Below are positions 9,130 through 16,977 of a stretch of 64,000 nt of DNA, in pieces. How positions within the stretch are numbered: the stretch's first letter is position 1; every line of letters begins with the position of its first letter. The DNA is from JBHFEI01 sp041928815. GTDB lineage: Bacteria > Pseudomonadota > Alphaproteobacteria > Rhizobiales > Rhizobiaceae. Both the position numbers and the translations under genes were made by a program. A model generated the notes under the pieces. That model was given only the letters and a program-made list of their open reading frames with translations. It did not search any database and was not told the origin of the DNA. The stretch lies in the NCBI RefSeq assembly GCF_041928815.1, contig NZ_JBHFEI010000001.1, forward strand, positions 372,001-436,000, read 5' to 3'.

Positions 9130-9657
9130 ATGACCATCAAGACACCGATCCTCGCAGCCCTCGCCGCCAGCCTCGCCCTTGGCGGCTTCGGCGCGCCTGC
9201 CTTCGCCAATGCCGGCAAGGACAAGCCCTCGCGCGAGGCACGCGCGATGCAGATGATCGAGCGCCTCGACACGAACAAGGACTCCAAGGTCAGCCTCGAC
9301 GAGATGAAGCTGCACGTCGCGGACCTCTTCAAGGCCTTCGACGCCAATGGCGACGGCAAGGTGACAAAGGACGAGATCAAGGCGCGCCAGGCGGCGTTCC
9401 GCGAGGCCCGCAAAGCCGTCAAGGATGCCCGCGCCACGGGCGGGGCGGCGCTCGATGAGGCCCGCGCGGCGTTGCAGGCGGCCCGTCCCGCCATGCTGCC
9501 CGGCGCCCGGCCGAAGATGTTCGATCGCGTCGATACCGACAGGAACGGCAGCCTCGACGCCGCCGAGGTGACGGCCGCCGCCGAAGCGATGTTCAAGCGC
9601 CGCGACCGCAACGGCGACGGCGTCATCGACGCCGCCGACATCGCCCGGAAGATCTGA
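9130..9657 (+). CDS. Secreted EF-hand calcium-binding protein
   Basis: 175 residues with a signal peptide (about 1-27, ending AFANA) and four EF-hand loops in two pairs: DTNKDSKVSLDE and DANGDGKVTKDE near residues 50 and 72, then DTDRNGSLDAAE and DRNGDGVIDAAD near 137 and 160. Between the pairs is an alanine/arginine-rich helix. It probably binds calcium in the periplasm. A consensus-like ribosome binding site (GGAGAAAAGGA) precedes the ATG, and a strong terminator follows. Confidence 0.9.
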   Translation: MTIKTPILAALAASLALGGFGAPAFANAGKDKPSREARAMQMIERLDTNKDSKVSLDEMKLHVADLFKAFDANGDGKVTKDEIKARQAAFREARKAVKDARATGGAALDEARAALQAARPAMLPGARPKMFDRVDTDRNGSLDAAEVTAAAEAMFKRRDRNGDGVIDAADIARKI

Positions 9658-9684
9658 TCCCGACGTCGCTCTCCGGGTTCCGTC

Positions 9685-9730
9685 AAAGGACCGCGCTGTT
9701 CCGCAGGGCACAGCGCGGTCCTTTCCTTTT
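9685..9730 (+). terminator. Rho-independent terminator after the EF-hand gene
   Basis: A perfect 15-bp stem (AAAGGACCGCGCTGT at 9685-9699, ACAGCGCGGTCCTTT at 9710-9724) with a 10-nt loop is followed by CCTTTT. Confidence 0.92.
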
Positions 9731-9823
9731 CGGCATCGTCGCCTTCGATCCGTCGCCGATGCCGCTTGCAATGCGGCCGGCCGGGCGTATCGATGAGGCG
9801 TGGACGGAGAAGGGAGAACGGAG

Positions 9824-10462
9824 ATGGATGGCGCGATCCTGGACGTACGGCGCAGGCGGTTCCTCATGGGAGCGGCCGTCGCGACCGTCGGGGCCATTGG
9901 CCTGCGGGCGCCGCCGGCCTTTACGGCGGAGATCGTCGGAACGGCGAATGCGGTGCGCGGCACGGCGCTGCGGCGCCGGGACGGACGGGAGGAAGGGCTC
10001 CGGGCCGGCTCGTCCGTCCTCGACAGGGATACGGTCGCGACCGGCGAGGAGAGCTTCGCCGACCTGATGCTCGGCGGCGACACCCGCATTCTCCTGGGCA
10101 GCCTGACGGAACTGCTGATCGACCGTTTCATCGCCGGCCAGGGCGGCACGCTCGAACTCGGCGGCGGCCAGATGGTCTTCGACAGGCCGGAGGGCCTGCC
10201 CAAGGTCGATCTCGCGGTGCGCACCACCTTCGGCATGATCGGCGTGCGCGGCACCAAGTTCTTCTGCGGGCCGAGCCGGGGCGTCTTCGCCGTCTTCGTC
10301 GAGCACGGCCGCGTCTCCGTCGAAGGCGGCGGCGCGACGCGCATGGTCGGTGCGGGCGAAGGGGTCGACATCGCCGCCCCCGGGTCCGTCCCGACCGTGC
10401 CGGCACGATGGGGCGAGGCGCGCATCCGCGAGGCCTATGCCAGCGCCGGCCTGCCCGGCTGA
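9824..10462 (+). CDS. FecR-like domain protein with Tat-type signal
   Basis: 212 residues. A twin-arginine-like leader (RRRRFLMGAAVATVGAIG) precedes a FecR domain (about 60-180) with the characteristic FGMIGVRGTKF segment. FecR domains sense or scaffold in the periplasm. Adjacent FecR and CHASE2-cyclase genes recur in proteobacteria, so a link to the convergent cyclase (4-bp gap) is plausible but inferred. The ATG at 9824 has AGGGAG 8 nt upstream; a GTG at 9800 lacks this. Confidence 0.82.
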   Translation: MDGAILDVRRRRFLMGAAVATVGAIGLRAPPAFTAEIVGTANAVRGTALRRRDGREEGLRAGSSVLDRDTVATGEESFADLMLGGDTRILLGSLTELLIDRFIAGQGGTLELGGGQMVFDRPEGLPKVDLAVRTTFGMIGVRGTKFFCGPSRGVFAVFVEHGRVSVEGGGATRMVGAGEGVDIAAPGSVPTVPARWGEARIREAYASAGLPG

Positions 10463-10466
10463 CGCA

Positions 10467-12335
10467 TCACGGGCCTGCCTCCCCCGCGTCGTCGATCGTG
10501 AACAGGTCCATGCTGCCGAAGCCGCGGATCTCGTGGATGCCGAGCGCGCGCAGCGGCCGGCCGTATTCGCGGGCGGCCTGCGGCCCGATGCAGATCGCCG
10601 TGCCGAGGAACTTGTTGGCATCCTGCAGCCGCGCGGCGAGGTTCACCGCGTCGCCATGGGCGGTGTAGTCGAGCCTGCCGCCGGCGCCGACCTCGCCGAG
10701 CACGGCGATCCCCGTTTCGATGCCGATGCGGGTGCGGCCGAAATCGTTCCGGGCGAAATCCGGCCGGGCGCGCATCGCTTCGGTCAGGGAGCGGATCGCC
10801 CGCGCGCAGGCGATCGCCTTCTCCACATGGCCGTCCAGGTCCTCCGGCGCATTGAAGAGCGCGTGCACGGCATCGCCGACGATCTTATCGACCATGCCGC
10901 CATGGGCGGTGACGAGGGCGGTCACCTCGGCGAAATAGCGGTCGAGCAGGCCGATCAGCTCGCGCGGGCCGATGCGCTGCGCCAGCGTCGAAAATCCCTC
11001 GATATCGGTGAAGAGTGCCGTCACCTGCCGCTCTTCGCCCGCCATGCGGGCCGATTCCGGCGCGTCGAGGAAGCGGCTGACGACCGATTGCGGCAGGTAT
11101 TGCGAGAATTTCCGCCGCGCCGCGGCCTCTGCGCGCCGTGCCCGGGCAAAGTTCAGCGTTCCGGACAAGACGAGCACGCCGGCGAGCGCGACGGCGATGC
11201 CGGCGCCGTCGGTGAGGTGTCCGCTTGCGGCGTGAACGGCGAGCGACCCGGCAAGGACCAGCACGATCGCCCCGACCCCCGCAGCGGCTGCGGCGACCGG
11301 CCGGAGACCCCGCGTGGCAAGCACGAGGACGAGGGCCGCGATCGCGGCGAACGCCGCCTCGACGAGGCGCAGCCGCGGATCGCGCGACGGGACGAAGCCG
11401 GTGAGGATGCCGCTCGCGATGTCGGCATGGATCTGCACCGAAGGCTCAAGCGGCATCGACGCGCTCTGGCGCAGGCCGCCGAGGGTGGGAAGGCTGCTGC
11501 CGACGAAGACGAGCCGGTCCGCGAGCCGGTCGCCCGGCGCCGTTCCTGCGAGGATCTCCGAAGCCGAGAGCGTGCGCGCGGCGATCGCCGCGCCGTCGCT
11601 GGCGGAGAAGCGCAGGTCGCCGTCCGGATCGAGCGCGATCGCATGTTCGCCGAAGCGCAAGGTCGCCGGCTCGCCGCCGAGCACGGGCGTCGGCGCGCCG
11701 GCGGCGATCCGCACCGCCTCGATGGCCAGCGCCGGATAGGGCGTGCTGTCGAGAATGGCATAGGCCTGCACCCGGCGCACCCGCCCGTCCTCGTCGCCGA
11801 CGAGGAAGGCCGCCGCCGCCGAGCGCGCCCGATCCTGGAACAGCGGGCAGGACGTTTCCGCGCCGTCGATGAACCAGAGCTCGGGAATGGTCAGCGGCCG
11901 GCGCACCGCCACCGGCGGCGCCGGATGCGGCATGCCGGCGGCGACATCGGCGATCAGGAATCCGAGCACGACCGGGGCCGCGCCGATCGCCTCGGCAAGC
12001 GCGGCATTGGCGGCGTTGTCGGCGATGCAGTCACGGCTGAAGAGGAAATCGACGGCGATCGCGGCGGGTTTCTCGGCCGCGATGGCGCGGATCAGCCGCG
12101 CCATGTCCGCGCGGCCCCAGCCCGTCGTCCCGGCGGCGGCGAAGGAGGCGCGGTCGATGTCGACCACCACCACCTCCGGGGAACGCGGCGCCCCCGCCCA
12201 TTGGGTCAGCCGGTCGAAATAGAGTTCGCGCGGCGTGTCGAACAGGCCGCCATGGGAGAGGAGCAGCAGGAGAGCCGCCGCGAGGCCGGCGCCGAGCGCC
12301 GGAAGAGCCCGCCGGAGGAATACCCTCGCCTTCAT
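10467..12335 (-). CDS. CHASE2-domain adenylate/guanylate cyclase (class III)
   Basis: 622 residues: an N-terminal membrane anchor, an extracytoplasmic CHASE2 sensor (about 35-310), three transmembrane segments (about 320-400), and a class III catalytic domain (about 435-600). The catalytic domain has metal-binding aspartates in FTDIEGF and IVGDAVHALF, and VNLAARLQ carries the transition-state Asn/Arg. It is probably active in cAMP synthesis. Its ATG overlaps the stop of the upstream Crp/Fnr gene by 4 bp (12332-12335), so cyclase and cNMP-binding regulator are co-translated. The signal sensed by CHASE2 is unknown. Confidence 0.93.
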   Translation of the reverse strand: MKARVFLRRALPALGAGLAAALLLLLSHGGLFDTPRELYFDRLTQWAGAPRSPEVVVVDIDRASFAAAGTTGWGRADMARLIRAIAAEKPAAIAVDFLFSRDCIADNAANAALAEAIGAAPVVLGFLIADVAAGMPHPAPPVAVRRPLTIPELWFIDGAETSCPLFQDRARSAAAAFLVGDEDGRVRRVQAYAILDSTPYPALAIEAVRIAAGAPTPVLGGEPATLRFGEHAIALDPDGDLRFSASDGAAIAARTLSASEILAGTAPGDRLADRLVFVGSSLPTLGGLRQSASMPLEPSVQIHADIASGILTGFVPSRDPRLRLVEAAFAAIAALVLVLATRGLRPVAAAAAGVGAIVLVLAGSLAVHAASGHLTDGAGIAVALAGVLVLSGTLNFARARRAEAAARRKFSQYLPQSVVSRFLDAPESARMAGEERQVTALFTDIEGFSTLAQRIGPRELIGLLDRYFAEVTALVTAHGGMVDKIVGDAVHALFNAPEDLDGHVEKAIACARAIRSLTEAMRARPDFARNDFGRTRIGIETGIAVLGEVGAGGRLDYTAHGDAVNLAARLQDANKFLGTAICIGPQAAREYGRPLRALGIHEIRGFGSMDLFTIDDAGEAGP

Positions 12336-13036
12336 TCCTCGTCCGGATCCGCCAGCCGCTTCAATCGTGCCACATGGCAGGCGATGACGGCGCCGGACCG
12401 GGTGATCGCGCCGCTTTCCTCGAGCGACAGGATGGCCCGGTTCACCTTGGGCCGGCTGGCGCCGAGAATGCCGGCGATGTCGGTCTGGCTCAGCGCAAGC
12501 TGCAGGTTGGCGCTTTCCGGCAGGTCCTCGCCATGGATCTGCCGCAGCGCGGCGAGGAAGAAGCGGGCGACGCGCTGGTCGAGATCGTAAAGCGCGATCG
12601 TCTCCATCTGCTCGGTCGTCTCGCGCAGGCGCGCGCAGAGATAGCGGATGACGGCCTCAGCCGTCCCGGGCCGCGCGGTGATCAGGTCGAGGAAGGCACG
12701 TTTGCCGATGGCATAGGCTTCCGTCGCCGCCGTGGTCGTCGCGTCGGCCGAACGCGGCGCGCCGTCGAGGATCGCCATCTCGCCGAGGATCTGGCCCGCC
12801 TCGAGATGGCGCAGCGCCAGTTCCTTGCCCTGCCGCGTCAGCACGGAGAGCTTGATGCGGCCCGAGACCACCACCAGCATCTCGTTGCCGTCGTCGCCGC
12901 GCTGGAAGATCACCGTGCCTGCGGGCCATTTCCGCCAGGTGGCGATGCCTGCGACGGCAAGCAGCGTCTCCTTGTCGAAATCCTCGAAGATCGGGAAGGA
13001 ACGCCAGAAGGCGGCACTCTTGTTGACTTCGCTCAT
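12332..13036 (-). CDS. Crp/Fnr-family transcriptional regulator
   Basis: 234 residues: a cyclic-nucleotide-binding domain (about 10-130) with a phosphate-binding cassette GEMAILDGAPRSADA that keeps the GE...RSA pattern expected for cAMP binding, and a C-terminal Crp-type winged helix with LSQTDIAGILGASRPKVNRA. No FNR-type N-terminal cysteine cluster is present. The first gene of a two-gene operon with the CHASE2 cyclase, so it is the likely effector of the cAMP made by its partner. The ATG at 13036 gives the standard length. Confidence 0.92.
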   Translation of the reverse strand: MSEVNKSAAFWRSFPIFEDFDKETLLAVAGIATWRKWPAGTVIFQRGDDGNEMLVVVSGRIKLSVLTRQGKELALRHLEAGQILGEMAILDGAPRSADATTTAATEAYAIGKRAFLDLITARPGTAEAVIRYLCARLRETTEQMETIALYDLDQRVARFFLAALRQIHGEDLPESANLQLALSQTDIAGILGASRPKVNRAILSLEESGAITRSGAVIACHVARLKRLADPDEE

Positions 13037-13296
13037 CCGCCCGCCTGAATGCGCGGCGAAGCGCGCCGCCGCCTGTTCCCGCACGGCCCCGCCGTCCGCC
13101 CGCCCGATTGTTCCAGCAGTGCCGCCGGCTTGCAACAGGATTTCCGCATGAAGGACGCTGCCGGCGACTTCGCGGTTGACAAATGGGCACCGTCGTCTCG
13201 TTTCAGTGAACGATCTGTTTCGCCCCGGCCGGATGTCGCCTTTCGCGATTCCTGATATTCGTCCTGCCAATCGTGCAATCCAACGGAGTTTCCCCC

Positions 13297-13680
13297 ATGC
13301 AGCAGAACGCCGTCGTCCTCGTCGGACGCATCCTTCTCTCGATCATCTTCATCACTGCCGGCTACGGCAAGCTGACCGCTTTCGGCGGCACCGCCGGCTA
13401 TTTCGGCAGCCTCGGCCTGCCGGTGCCGACGCTGACGACCGCGATCGTCATCGTCGTCGAGCTGATCGGCGGCCTTGCGATCCTGGCCGGCGCATTCACC
13501 CGCCCGGTCGCCTATGTGCTGGCGCTCTTCTGCGTTGCCTCGGCCCTCGTCGCCCATTTCGACTTCGCCGACCAGGCCCAGTCGATCAACTTCATGAAGA
13601 ACCTGGCGATGGCCGGCGGCTTCCTCGTCCTCGCCGCCTTCGGTCCCGGCGCGCTGTCCGTCGACGCGCGCCGCGCCTGA
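13297..13680 (+). CDS. DoxX-family membrane protein
   Basis: 127 residues with four hydrophobic segments and the DoxX pattern VLVGRILLSIIFITAGYGKL near the N terminus. Small four-helix DoxX proteins reside in the inner membrane; some take part in oxidative-stress or quinone-linked functions, but no specific role can be assigned. The ATG at 13297 has GGAG 8 nt upstream. A GC-rich hairpin at 13714-13742, with one G-U pair and a T-rich tail, probably terminates it against the convergent mutarotase gene. Confidence 0.88.
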   Translation: MQQNAVVLVGRILLSIIFITAGYGKLTAFGGTAGYFGSLGLPVPTLTTAIVIVVELIGGLAILAGAFTRPVAYVLALFCVASALVAHFDFADQAQSINFMKNLAMAGGFLVLAAFGPGALSVDARRA

Positions 13681-13713
13681 CGGCCGCGCCCGGCCTGTCC
13701 CGGTGTTTCGCGG

Positions 13714-13752
13714 GCCCCTCGCCGCGGTCTGCGGCGGGGGGCTTCTGTCTTT
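13714..13752. terminator. Hairpin between convergent DoxX and mutarotase genes
   Basis: GCCCCTCGCCGC (13714-13725) pairs with GCGGCGGGGGGC (13731-13742) with one wobble pair and a 5-nt loop, followed by TTCTGTCTTTG. Confidence 0.6.
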
Positions 13753-13756
13753 GTCT

Positions 13757-14185
13757 CTACGGGTAGAACACGCCCTTGCGCAGGATGACGTTGCCGGAGA
13801 GGCGCGGCTCGCTCGTCTGGATCACCGCATGGGCGGCCTTGACCCGGGGATAGAAATCCTTGCCGAGAAGCGCGACCACCTTGCGCTCCGGCTCGTGCCT
13901 GGCGCAGCAGGCGATGATGTCCTCATGCACGGGGTCGGCAGCGTTAACGTCGTTGCGCACGGTGGCGCGGAAGATCGCCTCGGGCACCATGTCGTCGATC
14001 GGCATGACGCTGAGGATCGCGTCGAGGATCGGGATCAGGTGATGCCCGTCGCAGCGGATCAGCCGCTGTCCGTGCTCCAGCCCCGGATAGTTGCCGTCGA
14101 CGAGGGCGATCTCGTCGCCATGGCCCATGGCGCGCAATGTGAACAGCAGCTCGGGCCCGAGCAGCGGGTTCAGTCCTTTCAGCAT
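13757..14185 (-). CDS. RbsD/FucU-family sugar mutarotase
   Basis: 142 residues matching FucU/RbsD: start MLKGLNPLLGPELLFTLRAMGHGDEIALVDGNYP with the conserved GHGD and D-x-N-Y-P active-site region, and YPRVKAAHAVIQTSE near the C terminus. The family interconverts alpha/beta anomers or pyranose/furanose forms of free sugars. It starts one base into the stop codon of the ROK repressor gene (TGATG, 14185-14187), so it is co-translated with it. Next to frcBCAK, I infer that it acts on fructose or the actual ABC substrate; L-fucose is the alternative. Confidence 0.92.
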   Translation of the reverse strand: MLKGLNPLLGPELLFTLRAMGHGDEIALVDGNYPGLEHGQRLIRCDGHHLIPILDAILSVMPIDDMVPEAIFRATVRNDVNAADPVHEDIIACCARHEPERKVVALLGKDFYPRVKAAHAVIQTSEPRLSGNVILRKGVFYP

Positions 14186-15414
14186 CAGTCCAACTCCTTG
14201 AAAAGAACGTTCTTGTCGATGAGGTAGCGCGAGAACAGCGGCAGGCTCGCCCCGCCGATCGCGCGCGCCTGGTGGCCGACGGTGCCCTCGACGATGTCGG
14301 GCGCCACCACGCCCTCCAGATCGAGCTCGCGGATCGCCTCGCGCGTCGCCGCGACGATGCGGGCGCGCACCCATTCCGGAAATCCGCCGTCGATGACGGC
14401 GGCGGCGAAGTCGATGATCGATTCGGCCGAGATGATCGCCTGGGCGAGCGCGGCCGCGGTCGAGCGGATCCAGGTTTCGAGCGGCGCGCCGAAATCGACC
14501 CAGCCGTCGGCCGAGTACCAGAGCGGCTTCGGATCGATCCCCTGTTCGCGCAGCAGGTTCTCGAGCACGTAGATCGAGGCGACCTTGAGGAGCTGCCGCG
14601 TGCCGTCCGGCGAGGAGACATGCAGCGGCCCGACCGCGCCTGCGGAACCGGTCCGCCCGGAAAACAGCGCGGAATTCAGCACGATGCCGCCGCCGATGAA
14701 GGTGCCGATGTAGAAATAGATGAAGTCGGGATAGGTGGAGCCGACACCGAAGACGAGTTCGGCGCCGCAGGCGCTCGTCGCATCGTTCTGCAGGAAGACC
14801 GGGTAGTGCGTCAGCGCCGAGACCTCCTTCTGCAGGTCGACGCTGCGCCAGGTGTCCATGTCGGCCTGCGGCGCGCCGATCTCGCTCGCCCAGTTCCAGA
14901 GCAGGAAGGGCGCGGCGATCCCGACGCCGGCGATGCGGTCGCGCTGGCGCGGATCGAGGTCGCTCTCGAGCATCGAGATGCCGCGCGAGACGAAGGAGAG
15001 CAGCGCGTCGGGCATGGGATAGGGATGGTGCTCGCGGATCTGCCGGCGGACATTGCCGACAAAGTCCATCAGGATGATGTCTGCCGAGCGGCGGCCGATC
15101 TTGACGCCGAAGGAATAGGCGCCGTCGGGATTGAGCAGCATCGGCGTCGAGGGCTGGCCGACCCGGCCGCGCACCGGCGTGCCTCGGATCAGCAGGCCGT
15201 CGTTTTCGAGCGAGCGCATGATCACCGACACCGTCTGCGCCGAAAGGCCGCTGCGCCGGGCGATCTCCGCCTTCGACAGGCCGCCGTGGCGCCGGACGAG
15301 CGACATGACGAGACGTTCGTTGTAGGCGCGCACACGCGTCTGGTTGGCGCCGCCGGTCGGATCGATGACATCCGGCGCCGTCGGTCCGTTCTCCGGACCG
15401 GCTATCCATGTCAT
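14185..15414 (-). CDS. frcR: ROK-family transcriptional repressor of the fructose ABC operon
   Basis: 409 residues. The N-terminal winged helix is LSKAEIARRSGLSAQTVSVI (about 45-65), followed by a ROK sugar-binding domain without the CxCGxxGC zinc motif of ROK kinases, as expected for a regulator. Divergent orientation from the frcBCAK homologues matches FrcR of S. meliloti, and I name it on that basis. The ATG at 15414 gives a normal 40-residue lead before the helix-turn-helix. A plausible promoter and an AT-rich inverted repeat lie between it and frcB. Confidence 0.85.
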   Translation of the reverse strand: MTWIAGPENGPTAPDVIDPTGGANQTRVRAYNERLVMSLVRRHGGLSKAEIARRSGLSAQTVSVIMRSLENDGLLIRGTPVRGRVGQPSTPMLLNPDGAYSFGVKIGRRSADIILMDFVGNVRRQIREHHPYPMPDALLSFVSRGISMLESDLDPRQRDRIAGVGIAAPFLLWNWASEIGAPQADMDTWRSVDLQKEVSALTHYPVFLQNDATSACGAELVFGVGSTYPDFIYFYIGTFIGGGIVLNSALFSGRTGSAGAVGPLHVSSPDGTRQLLKVASIYVLENLLREQGIDPKPLWYSADGWVDFGAPLETWIRSTAAALAQAIISAESIIDFAAAVIDGGFPEWVRARIVAATREAIRELDLEGVVAPDIVEGTVGHQARAIGGASLPLFSRYLIDKNVLFKELD

Positions 15415-15553
15415 GCCCCCGCTCCTCCCGTTGGCATTGTCCCGAACGAAGCGGGGCGGCCCGGCCGGTCCGCCAATCCCTTCATCCGCAAGGCAGGTAA
15501 CTGCTTGTTTCTGTTGCACTGCACACAGGGCTCTCCACACCCTGCGTAAAGCG

Positions 15554-15581
15554 AGTATGCCGCATATAAATAATAATTCAA
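15554..15581 (-). promoter_or_regulatory. Candidate frcR promoter
   Basis: Minus strand: TTGAAT (15581-15576) and CATACT (15559-15554) are separated by 16 bp. The -35 box lies inside the inverted repeat at 15566-15595, which would let the repressor control its own gene. Confidence 0.4.
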
Positions 15582-15595
15582 TTTGATTTATTTAT
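15566..15595. promoter_or_regulatory. AT-rich inverted repeat, probable FrcR operator
   Basis: A perfect 8-bp inverted repeat, ATAAATAA (15566-15573) and TTATTTAT (15588-15595), with a 14-bp spacer, lies in an otherwise GC-rich region between divergent frcR and frcB. Operators of ROK repressors such as NagC and Mlc are also AT-rich with TTATTT/AAATAA-type arms. Assignment to FrcR is inferred from position. Confidence 0.5.
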
Positions 15596-15613
15596 TGACA
15601 GGAGGAATTTTTG

Positions 15614-15676
15614 ATGGTCTTTTCGTGGCCGGAACCACCAGTCGCAGCGGAGGAGAACGGCTGTTGCGGGTGGTGA
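15614..15676 (+). CDS. Possible 20-residue leader peptide upstream of frcB
   Basis: A 21-codon frame (MVFSWPEPPVAAEENGCCGW, stop TGA) starts 7 nt after a near-perfect GGAGGA (15601-15606). It sits just downstream of the putative operator and 54 bp before the frcB start. A short hairpin-capable stretch (GGGACCGG ... CCGGTTCCC, about 15684-15703) separates it from the frcB ribosome binding site. It may be a translated leader or an accident of a strong Shine-Dalgarno-like stretch. It resembles no family I know. Confidence 0.35.
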   Translation: MVFSWPEPPVAAEENGCCGW

Positions 15677-15730
15677 GGCCTGACGGGACCGGCCGCCGGT
15701 TCCCTTGTGTTTCATCCTTGGGAGGACTTC

Positions 15731-16756
15731 ATGAAGACTTCGATTCTTTCCGCCGCCATCGGTGCGCTCGCCCTCGGCGTGGCCTTCGCCGCTCCGGCCA
15801 GCGCCGCCGACATCGGCGCCTGCCTGATCACCAAGACGGACACCAACCCCTTCTTCGTCAAGATGAAGGAAGGCGCGACGGCGAAGGCCGCCGAGCTCGG
15901 CGTTACCCTGAAGAGCTATGCCGGCAAGATCGACGGCGACAGCGAGAGCCAGGTCGCCGCGATGGAAACCTGCATCGCCGACGGCGTCAAGGGCATCCTG
16001 CTCGCAGCCTCCGACACCAAGGGCATCGTCTCGAGCGTCAAGCAGGCGCGTGACGCCGGCATCGTCGTCATCGCGCTCGACACGCCTCTCGAGCCGGCAG
16101 ACTCCGCCGACGCGACCTTCGCGACCGACAACCTGCTTGCCGGCAAGCTGATCGGCCAGTGGGCCGCCGGTTCGCTGGGCGACGCCGCGAAGGACGCCAA
16201 GATCGCCTTCCTCGACCTCAACGCCTCGCAGCCCTCCGTCGACGTCATGCGCGACCAGGGCTTCATGATCGGCTTCGGCATCGACCCGAAGGACCCGAAC
16301 AAGATCGGCGACGAGGACGATCCGCGCATCGTCGGCCACGACTACACCGACGGCAACGAGGAAGGCGGCCGCCGCGCGATGGAGAACCTTCTCCAGAAGG
16401 ATCCGACCATCAACGTCGTGCACACGATCAACGAACCGGCCGCAGCCGGCGCCTATGAGGCGCTGAAGGCCGTCGGCAAGGAAGGCGACGTGCTGATCGT
16501 CTCGGTCGACGGCGGTTGCCCGGGTGTCAAGAACGTCGTCGACGGCGTCATCGGCGCGACCTCCCAGCAGTATCCGCTGCTGATGGCCGCCCTCGGCGTC
16601 GAGGCGATCAAGAAGTTCGCCGACACCGGCGAGAAGCCGGCGCCGACGGAAGGCAAGTCCTTCTTCGACACGGGCGTCGCGCTCATCACCGACAAGCCGG
16701 TCGCCGGCGTCGAGTCGATCGACACCAAGGAAGGCCTGGAGAAGTGCTGGGGCTAA
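15731..16756 (+). CDS. frcB: Fructose ABC transporter, periplasmic substrate-binding protein
   Basis: 341 residues with a Sec signal peptide (about 1-25, cleavage after ASAA) and a type 1 periplasmic binding fold of the RbsB/CUT2 class (about 28-335). N-terminal [20 protein letters not shown] and [21 protein letters not shown] are typical. The context (ROK repressor, CUT2 permease, single ATPase, small kinase) matches frcB of S. meliloti, which takes up fructose and, less well, ribose and mannose. A strong GGGAGGA ribosome binding site fixes the ATG at 15731. A hairpin with a T6 tail follows, likely giving excess binding protein over the permease. Confidence 0.93.
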   Translation: MKTSILSAAIGALALGVAFAAPASAADIGACLITKTDTNPFFVKMKEGATAKAAELGVTLKSYAGKIDGDSESQVAAMETCIADGVKGILLAASDTKGIVSSVKQARDAGIVVIALDTPLEPADSADATFATDNLLAGKLIGQWAAGSLGDAAKDAKIAFLDLNASQPSVDVMRDQGFMIGFGIDPKDPNKIGDEDDPRIVGHDYTDGNEEGGRRAMENLLQKDPTINVVHTINEPAAAGAYEALKAVGKEGDVLIVSVDGGCPGVKNVVDGVIGATSQQYPLLMAALGVEAIKKFADTGEKPAPTEGKSFFDTGVALITDKPVAGVESIDTKEGLEKCWG

Positions 16757-16790
16757 GGCTTCCGGCGGCCCGATTTATCGGACCTTGAGC

Positions 16791-16852
16791 GGAGGGGCGG
16801 CATCGCCCGGGCGCGTTTCGCGCCCGGGACGGGCAGTCGCCCCTCCTTTTTT
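16791..16852 (+). terminator. Intercistronic terminator/attenuator between frcB and frcC
   Basis: An outer stem GGAGGGGCG (16791-16799)/CGCCCCTCC (16838-16846) encloses an inner perfect 10-bp stem CCCGGGCGCG (16806-16815)/CGCGCCCGGG (16819-16828). TTTTTT follows at 16847-16852. Partial termination here would lower frcCAK relative to frcB and protect the frcB message 3' end. Confidence 0.85.
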
Positions 16853-16977
16853 CGCAGGCACGGCTGCGCGCCATGCCGCAGGCTTCGATCTGACCGGAGG
16901 ACGCCTGGTCGCCGCGCTCGCTTTGCACGGCCGCAGGACGCCCGTCGATCGCGGGGATGAGAGCGGGAGGAGCATCC

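Noticed and set aside
15595..15623. TTGACA at 15595-15600 as the frcB promoter -35
   Set aside because: The matching -10 region is poor and its transcript would start after the strong GGAGGA site of the leader frame. A start near 15570-15590 fits better, but I cannot fix it.
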